This document shows, piece by piece, positions 58,850 through 64,000 of a DNA stretch of 64,000 nt. Under the pieces are notes generated by a model. The model did no database searches. It saw only the letters and a program-made list of their open reading frames with translations, and had not been told where the DNA came from. The position numbers and the translations under genes are program-made. Where the stretch lies: contig CAWBJO010000007.1 in NCBI GenBank assembly GCA_963789175.1, forward strand, positions 806,001-870,000, read 5' to 3'. How positions within the stretch are numbered: position 1 is the first letter of the stretch; each line of letters starts with the position of its first letter. This DNA comes from CAWBJO01 sp963789175. Lineage in GTDB: Bacteria; Pseudomonadota; Alphaproteobacteria; Rhizobiales; Aestuariivirgaceae.

Positions 58850-59941
58850 CTATTCGACGTCCACCCCGACCATCTCGTTCCAACGCCGCGTGATCAGGTC
58901 CTTGGCCGCCGCCTGCCGGTCGAGCGAGGGAAAGATGACGTTTTCATAAGCTTCCGCCGGCGGCAGGCGGGCCGCGAGTTCCGGCGGAATCTTGCCGCGC
59001 CGGACCAGATCCTCGTATCGGATGGGATGACAATGGCCGGCGAGCCATCCGAGCTGCCCCGTATCCGAATAGAGATGTTCGAGCCACAGCCTTGCGGCGT
59101 TGGGATGCGGCGCGTTCGCAGCCAGCGCCATGATGAAGTGCTGCCCGACGTTGCCGCTCCGCGGAATGACCACGGCGACGTTGGCGCGGCCCTTGAGCGT
59201 CTGGCGGTCGGCGAGCGCACCGTGGTCCCATCGGATGATGATCGGCGTCGTTCCCTCGGCGAGCGTCGCTGCCGTTCCGACCAGGGGCACGAAGTTGCCC
59301 GCCTTGCGGAGCTTGGCGAAGAAACCGAGACCCGCCGCTGCTGCCTCCGTCGCGGTCTTGCCGCCGGCCGCGATGCCGGCCGCATGGATGCTCTGGATCG
59401 CCTGGTTGGACGTAAGGGGATTGCCGGCGAGCGCCACCGCCTTCGCATAGTCGGGTTTGAGAAGATCGCCCCAGTCGTCGGGCAGCGTTTTCACGACGTC
59501 GGTGTTGATCTCGAAGGCCACGACCCCGAAATAGCTGCCGTACCACGACCCGTCTTCATCCTTGAGATCGTCGGGAATGCTCGACCACGTCGCGACCTTA
59601 TAGGGCTGGAGCAGGCCTTCCGCCTTGGCGGACGGGCCGGAGGAAAGCCCGACGTCGATCACGTCGGGGATGGTGCTTGCTTCCGCATCGGCATTTCGGA
59701 TGGCGGCGATCGCATCGCCCGCTTCGGCGGCGGGGTCAAGCTCGATGACCGCGATGCCGTATGTCGCCTCGAACCTGGCGATCTGCTTGCCGTAGCCGCA
59801 CCAGTCATGGGGCAGCGCGATGATGTTGACCTCGCCTTCCCTCTTGGCCGCGGCGACGAGATCCGCCATGTCGTCGGCTTGTGCAGCCGACCCCAGGACG
59901 TGAAGCACGATGGCGGCGAGCACGACTGGTTTTGCCCCCAT
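58850..59941 (-). CDS. solute-binding protein of a PotD/Fbp-like ABC importer
   Basis: A 363-residue secreted protein with a short signal peptide (GAKPVVLAAIVLHVLGSAAQ) after a strong ribosome site (GGGGGAGACCG). The mature part begins DDMADLVAAAKREGEVNIIA and has the type-2 binding-protein layout of spermidine/putrescine, iron or amino-acid-derivative binders (IPDVIDVGLSSGPSAKAEGL, PIIIRWDHGALAD). It follows the proline-racemase-family gene by 11 bases on the same strand. No permease or ATPase follows it inside the window. A hydroxyproline-like ligand is suggested by the neighbour only. Confidence 0.8.
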   Translation of the reverse strand: MGAKPVVLAAIVLHVLGSAAQADDMADLVAAAKREGEVNIIALPHDWCGYGKQIARFEATYGIAVIELDPAAEAGDAIAAIRNADAEASTIPDVIDVGLSSGPSAKAEGLLQPYKVATWSSIPDDLKDEDGSWYGSYFGVVAFEINTDVVKTLPDDWGDLLKPDYAKAVALAGNPLTSNQAIQSIHAAGIAAGGKTATEAAAAGLGFFAKLRKAGNFVPLVGTAATLAEGTTPIIIRWDHGALADRQTLKGRANVAVVIPRSGNVGQHFIMALAANAPHPNAARLWLEHLYSDTGQLGWLAGHCHPIRYEDLVRRGKIPPELAARLPPAEAYENVIFPSLDRQAAAKDLITRRWNEMVGVDVE

Positions 59942-59952
59942 CGGTCTCCCCC

Positions 59953-60984
59953 TCATGCCGACTTCGGCCAGGTATCGGAAATCCGGTAGCCCTCCGGCCA
60001 CGGATCCGTCGGGTCGCAGGCGAGCTGGCTGAACCCTGTGATCCACGCCCGGCCCGCTATGGTGGGAACGATGCCCGCCCTCCCGCCGACCGTCGCTTCG
60101 CCGGTGATCCGGCAATGGAAACGCGACTCGATGATCGACCGCCCGAGATAGCGATCTCCGGTCTTGAGCCGTTTCTTGGCGTGCAGCACCGCCATCAGCG
60201 CCGAGCAGCCCGTGCCGGTCGGCGACCGGTCGATCTTGCCGGGTCGGACGCAGCAGGCGTTGCGGCTCGACACCGTGCCCTCCACCTCCTCGAGCTCCCC
60301 GGTCACGAAGCAGAAGGAGATGTGATCCCAGCCGGTCAGGACGGGATGCCGGAAACCGAGCTGCTCGTTCGCCGCCCGCGTGATCTTCATGCCGGCTTCG
60401 GCGATGTCGCGCGCCTCGTCGGGCGTTATGGCGAAGCCGAGCGCATGGCCGCGCGCCATCACGAAGCTGTCGCCGCCGAAGGCGACGTCGACGCCGAGCG
60501 TCCCGAGCCCTTCGACCTCGAGAGGCGCATCCAGGCGATCGGCGAACGACGGGACGTTGGTGAGCTCGATGCTCGTCGCCTTCCCGTCCCGGCATTGCGC
60601 CTTGACCGTGATGAGTCCGGCCGGCGCCTCGAGCACCAATTCGGTCTCCGGACCCGACATCGGCAGGATGCCCGTGTCGAGGAGCACGGTCGCGACGCAG
60701 ATGCAGTTGGAGCCGGACATCGGCGGCGTGTCCTCGGGCTCCATGATGATGAAGCCCATTTGCGCCCGCTTGTCCTTGGGAGGAACGAGCAGGTTGACGT
60801 GCCGGAAGACGCCGCCCCGCGGTTCGTTGAGGACGAAGCGCCTCAGGTGGTCATCGCTCGCGATGAAGCGGGACTGGTCCCAGAGCGTCTCGCCCGGCGG
60901 CGGCGCCACGCCGCCGACGATGACGTCGCCGACTTCGCCCTCGGCATGGCAATGAACAATATGGATGACGCGGGAAGTGAGCAT
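59953..60984 (-). CDS. proline racemase superfamily enzyme, probably a 3-hydroxyproline-dehydratase type
   Basis: A 343-residue member of the proline racemase fold (pairs of symmetric domains). The first catalytic position, normally Cys in M-C-G-H, is Ser90 (PPMSGSNC). The second, normally Cys in SPCGTG, is Thr256 (DRSPTGTGCSA). Racemases and 4-hydroxyproline epimerases use Cys at the second site, whereas Thr there marks trans-3-hydroxy-L-proline dehydratases. I therefore favour dehydration of 3-hydroxyproline over racemisation, but not firmly. It is the first gene of a two-gene unit with a solute-binding protein. Confidence 0.75.
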   Translation of the reverse strand: MLTSRVIHIVHCHAEGEVGDVIVGGVAPPPGETLWDQSRFIASDDHLRRFVLNEPRGGVFRHVNLLVPPKDKRAQMGFIIMEPEDTPPMSGSNCICVATVLLDTGILPMSGPETELVLEAPAGLITVKAQCRDGKATSIELTNVPSFADRLDAPLEVEGLGTLGVDVAFGGDSFVMARGHALGFAITPDEARDIAEAGMKITRAANEQLGFRHPVLTGWDHISFCFVTGELEEVEGTVSSRNACCVRPGKIDRSPTGTGCSALMAVLHAKKRLKTGDRYLGRSIIESRFHCRITGEATVGGRAGIVPTIAGRAWITGFSQLACDPTDPWPEGYRISDTWPKSA

Positions 60985-61094
60985 GGAGGACGTCCAGCAT
61001 AGGTCACTCCTGCTGTCGAATGGAAGATCATGGCCTTAAGGGGCCTGAAGGGGCCCGCGGGCGGGCTCCCTGTCGGGGGTGCCCCCCCCTGTCC

Positions 61095-61373
61095 CTAGCG
61101 GCGGTCTTCGGCGTGGCGCCGGCTGCTCGAGGCCTCGCCCCCCTTCCGTCCGGCTTCGGCGGCGAGGCTGCGGTTTCTGGAAAAACTGCGAGACCCGGCC
61201 GGGACGCTTTCGCCGCCCTTGCGGCCCGCCTGGCGTGCGAGCTCCGGGTCCTTGGAAAAGCTGCGCTCACCGGCGGGAACGCTCTGGCCGCCCTTGCGGG
61301 CGATCTCCCGCTGCTTTGCCGTGTCCATCGAGGCGAATCCCCGGCCTTCGGTTCTTGGTGTGTCGTTTGCCAT
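61095..61373 (-). CDS. KGG-repeat stress-induced protein
   Basis: A 92-residue, very hydrophilic protein with three repeats of a module ending in KGG (EIARKGGQSVPAGERSFSKD, ELARQAGRKGGESVPAGSRS, LAAEAGRKGGEASSS). KGG proteins (YciG and con-10 type) are small, probably disordered and induced by stress or stationary phase. The ATG at 61373 follows AAGGACAAGGACACG; a longer 122-codon reading adds only unconserved residues. It has no operon partner. Confidence 0.85.
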   Translation of the reverse strand: MANDTPRTEGRGFASMDTAKQREIARKGGQSVPAGERSFSKDPELARQAGRKGGESVPAGSRSFSRNRSLAAEAGRKGGEASSSRRHAEDRR

Positions 61374-61590
61374 CGTGTCCTTGTCCTTCGGCGTTCTGGT
61401 TGGCGCGCGGCGATCGTCGACCGCACCTCTGCTCTGAACTTCTGATTTTTGCGATGGTTTCACGCCGGACGCGATCGAGGCTCGGAATTTTGCCTTACCT
61501 AACGACAGCCATTTGACTTCGCCGGAAGCGGCAACTATTCGCTAACCGACGATCGTCCGGTGACGATAGAGTGAAGGACGCTCGCACGTC

Positions 61591-61666
61591 GGCCCCGTAG
61601 CTCAACGGATAGAGCATCTGGCTTCGGACCAGAGGGTTGTGGGTTCAAATCCTGCCGGGGTCGCCA
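61591..61666 (+). tRNA. tRNA-Arg (anticodon TCG)
   Basis: A full cloverleaf can be drawn. The acceptor stem ggccccg pairs with cggggtc (one G-U). The anticodon stem tctgg/ccaga holds the loop cttcgga with anticodon TCG. The T arm has loop ttcaaat, and the 3' CCA is encoded. It reads CGA and, by wobble or modification, possibly other CGN arginine codons. tRNA-Arg genes are frequent integration sites, and an integrase gene lies 1.1 kb downstream. Confidence 0.95.
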
Positions 61667-61690
61667 TTTTGTGGCAAGGCGTACCTTCTC

Positions 61691-62083
61691 ATGAGCGAAA
61701 TTGTCCTGAAGCCCGTCATACCCATCCTGTTCGTTAAGGACGTCCCGGCGAGCGCCGCCTTCTTCCGCGAAAAGCTGGGGTTCGAGATCGATTTCCTTTA
61801 CGGCACGTCCCCGTTCTATGGCTCGGTCTCCCGCGGCGAGGCCTGCTTCCACCTTCGCTTCGTCCATCGGCCGAATTTCACCGAGCTTGCATCGTGCGAA
61901 ATCTCCCTGATCCTTGCCACCGTCGAAGTCTCCGACGTCCACGCGTTGTTCGAGGAGTTCGAGGGACGGGGGGTGGAGTTCGCCCAAGTCGCAGACGGTC
62001 GTGCCGTGGCTCGCGGGCCACGTCGGCGCCTGGGCACCTCGCGAGAGCCGTGGACGGACGAATGTTTCCAGGTCCGTGGATGA
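61691..62083 (+). CDS. VOC-family (glyoxalase/bleomycin-resistance fold) protein, disturbed 3' end
   Basis: A frame of 130 residues with the VOC start (KPVIPILFVKDVPASAAFFR EKLGF) and mid-part FHLRFVHRP, ILATVEVSDVHALFEEFEGR. After GVEFAQ the expected second metal-fold half appears in other frames (TVVPWLAGHVGAW) and returns in the original frame only for CFQVRG. Two or more small compensating frame changes between about 61985 and 62065 are therefore likely. The substrate is unknown. It starts 24 bases after the tRNA. Confidence 0.7.
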   Translation: MSEIVLKPVIPILFVKDVPASAAFFREKLGFEIDFLYGTSPFYGSVSRGEACFHLRFVHRPNFTELASCEISLILATVEVSDVHALFEEFEGRGVEFAQVADGRAVARGPRRRLGTSREPWTDECFQVRG

Positions 62084-62141
62084 GCCGACGACGAACTAGC
62101 CGCTGTGGGCCTCCGTAGCCGCGCCACGCTTCGCCGGCAGT

Positions 62142-62546
62142 CTAGCGGCCGTCATATTGCGCGTCGCTGACGTGCTCCATCCACTCGACGGCCTTGCCGT
62201 CCTCCACCTCCTGCACGGCCATGTGCGTCATGGACGAGGTGGGACTGGCGCCGTGCCAGTGTTTCTCTCCGGGCGGGAACCACACGACGTCTCCCGTGCG
62301 GATTTCCTCCACCGGCCCTCCTGCGATCTGCGCCCGCCCCGTTCCGGCGGTTACGACGAGCGTCTGGCCGTGCGGATGCGTGTGCCAGGCCGTCCTCGCT
62401 CGAGGCTCGAACGTGACGCTGGCGCCCTGCACCCGCGCCGGATCAAAGGAGTTGAACAAAGGCTCGATGCGAACCTTGCCGGTGAACCAGTCTTTGGGGC
62501 CTTCACGCGAAGGCTGCGATCCTGCACGCTTGATTTCCACGGGCAC
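62142..62546 (-). CDS. cupin-domain protein
   Basis: A single-domain cupin of about 134 residues. Cupin motif 1 is TAWHTHPHGQTLVVTAGTGR, with its metal-binding His residues. Motif 2 is VVWFPPGEKHWHGASPTSSM. The family with this layout includes quercetinase-like and mandelonitrile-lyase-like small cupins, often of unknown substrate. I chose the GTG at 62546 (VPVEIKRAG); a second GTG at 62540 and a longer TTG/ATG-less extension are alternatives. It is convergent with the VOC gene. Confidence 0.75.
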   Translation of the reverse strand: MPVEIKRAGSQPSREGPKDWFTGKVRIEPLFNSFDPARVQGASVTFEPRARTAWHTHPHGQTLVVTAGTGRAQIAGGPVEEIRTGDVVWFPPGEKHWHGASPTSSMTHMAVQEVEDGKAVEWMEHVSDAQYDGR

Positions 62547-62609
62547 CGTCTCTCTTCTGTTCGTTGAACGGCAGTCTGGCGGAGAGGGGGTCCGCCACAC
62601 TATCGTCTA

Positions 62610-62705
62610 CTAACGCCTGCCACTGTCAATGGTTGGCGGAAATTACTCAACAAAATCCGGGGATTGTTCGACCGATGACTCCCAATGCTCCCTAACGTCT
62701 GCCAC
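62610..62705. repeat. pair of 14-bp direct repeats upstream of the integrase gene
   Basis: ctaacgcctgccac (62610-62623) and ctaacgtctgccac (62692-62705) differ at one base and lie 82 bases apart, just ahead of the integrase start. Short direct repeats in this position are often arm-type binding sites of tyrosine integrases. No other function is evident in this 150-base spacer. Confidence 0.5.
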
Positions 62706-62749
62706 AATCCACGCTCGCTGGTGGGGCAGGTGGTTGGACAGAGGGAGCG

Positions 62750-64000
62750 ATGGCTCGCGAAACGGGACGGTTTAATGCACGCAGGGTAGCGACCCTGACG
62801 AAGCCAGGGCGGTACGCCGATGGTGGCAATCTCTATCTGCTGATCTCGCCCAATGGAGGCCGGCGCTGGACGTTTCTTTATCGGTCGGGGACCTCCGCCA
62901 ATGGGAGCCGGCTTCGGCGGGAGATGGGGCTCGGAAGTGCCGCGAAGGGTCAGGTCTCACTCGCAGATGCTCGGGCAAAGGCAACCGACGCCCGCAGGCT
63001 CCTCAATGCAGGGATCGACCCCCTAGAAGAAAAAGCTGCCCGTGAGCAGGCAGAGCGACCGATTCCTACCTTTGGTGATTTCGCCGATGAGTACCTGAAG
63101 GCTCATCGGGGCAAGTTCCGAAGTGCCAAGCATGCCTCTCAGTGGGAGGTGACGCTGAGGACCTACTGCCAGCCCATTCGGTCCTTGCCGGTGGGAGGAT
63201 CAACACCGACGCTATTCTGAAGGTGTTGCAGCCCATCTGGACCAGGATACCGGAAACGGCGTCCCGGCTCCGGGGTCGGATCGAGAACATCCTCGACGCC
63301 GCCAAGGCCAGAGGCTTCCTAGCGGGCGAAAACCCAGCTCGCTGGCGGGGGCATCTCAAAAGCCTCCTCCCCGCCCGCCAGCGCTTGTCTCGGGGACACC
63401 ATGCCGCTTTACCCTATGACGACCTTCCGACCTTCATGACCGAGTTACGGTCCCGAAAGTCGACAGCTGCGCTAGCCCTGGAGCTTGCCATCCTCACTGC
63501 GACACGAACGGCGAGATCCTAAACGCCAAGTGGGATGAGTTCGATCTGGAGAAAGCGGTCTGGACCATCCCCGCCCCGCGGATGAAGGCCGGATTTGAGC
63601 ATCGCGTCCCGCTGGTCCCGCGCGTAGTCGCCATCATAGAGTCGTTGTCGGTAGGGGCTCAAAGCGAGCACGTGTTTCCCGGCAATGCAAGCGGGAAGCC
63701 ATTGTCTGCAATGTCAATGACTATGCAGCTCAGGCGCATGAAACGAAGTGATATAACCGTCCATGGCTTTCGATCGACGTTCAGGGATTGGGCATCCGAG
63801 CAGACCTCCTTTCCCCATGAGACCTGCGAGCACGCGCTAGCCCATCGGATCAGCGACAAGGCGGAGGCCGCCTACAGGCGGGGCGACCAGTTTGAGAAGC
63901 GGCGGAGGCTTATGGAGGCCTGGGCTACCTTCTGTAGCATTCCCAGGAACTCGAAGGCCGCCGTGCAGAATGGGCGAATGGAACAGCTCCAGAGGACGTA
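62750..64000 (+). pseudogene. P4-type tyrosine integrase, two frameshifts, 3' end beyond or at window edge
   Basis: The N-terminal arm-binding domain of DUF4102 type is intact (YADGGNLYLLISPNGGRRWT; VSLADARAKATDARRLLNAG). The core-binding part (PTFGDFADEYLKAHRGKFRS; after a break INTDAILKVLQPIWTRIPET) and catalytic domain follow in two other frames. The catalytic Arg is in TATRTGEILNAKWDEF, HxxR in HGFRSTFRDWASEQ, and a Tyr in ISDKAEAAYRRGDQF. Each break fits one missing base in a short G run, near 63195 and near 63511. Joined, it would be about 417 residues, normal for the family. Such integrases insert islands into tRNA genes; the tRNA-Arg upstream is a candidate target. Confidence 0.75.

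Noticed and set aside
59953..60984. Annotation as a true proline racemase or 4-hydroxyproline epimerase
   Set aside because: Neither catalytic Cys position is Cys (Ser90, Thr256), which argues against the racemase/epimerase mechanism.
60985..61094. GC-rich block with short ggcc/aagg repeats as terminator or regulatory RNA
   Set aside because: Pairings I could draw have loops that are too short or no T-run. It may only be the common spacer between convergent or adjacent promoters.

Overview
The window is GC-rich DNA of an alphaproteobacterium, most likely Hyphomicrobiales (Rhizobiales). The reasons are the glgP-glgB-glgC-glgA-pgm gene order, an Frc-type fructose importer beside a ROK regulator, several sugar ABC transporters with their own regulators, and a MASE1-GGDEF protein. 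Genes are tightly packed, often with ATGA or GTGA stop-start overlaps.

Layout. 1-3.8 kb (minus): a CUT1 sugar ABC transporter (binding protein, two permeases, a 68-residue membrane protein, start of the ATPase), with a candidate operator upstream. 3.8-8.1 kb (minus): an FrcB-FrcC-FrcA-like fructose importer plus a SAF-domain oxidoreductase. 8.3-25.4 kb (plus): a divergent co-directional run of ROK regulator, fructokinase, pgi, glgP, glgB, glgC, glgA, pgm and a GlgX-MalQ fusion. Together with the importer this is a complete route from external fructose to glycogen and back. 25.4-36.6 kb is accessory: a di-haem oxidoreductase, an Imm26-like immunity gene with a duplicated tail, small orphan genes, a wrecked SpvB/RHS-type giant gene with no toxin tip, an aldo/keto reductase and a broken DUF3800 gene.

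36.6-49.4 kb: an AidB-like acyl-CoA dehydrogenase (minus), then a fatty-acid cluster (plus). The cluster encodes a 1359-residue acyltransferase / alpha-beta hydrolase / acyl-CoA synthetase fusion, a thiolase, a 3-hydroxyacyl-CoA dehydrogenase/enoyl-CoA hydratase and FadE, and ends with a KDG kinase. 49.4-51.5 kb: a thioredoxin-fold protein and a diguanylate cyclase. 51.5-58.8 kb: a LacI regulator, DUF1479 oxygenase and cNMP-binding protein (minus), divergent from a Gts-like sugar ABC operon (plus). 58.8-64 kb: a solute-binding protein with a proline-racemase-family enzyme, a KGG-repeat stress protein, tRNA-Arg, a VOC protein, a cupin and a frameshifted tyrosine integrase running off the end.

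Two patterns cut across the window. All three sugar ABC operons carry a strong stem-loop just after the binding-protein gene. Many otherwise intact genes are split by single-base frameshifts. All nine that I could resolve in the metabolic genes between 10.5 and 49.2 kb have the same sign (one extra base), which points to sequencing insertions. The RHS and DUF3800 genes carry so many breaks of both signs that real decay is also plausible.
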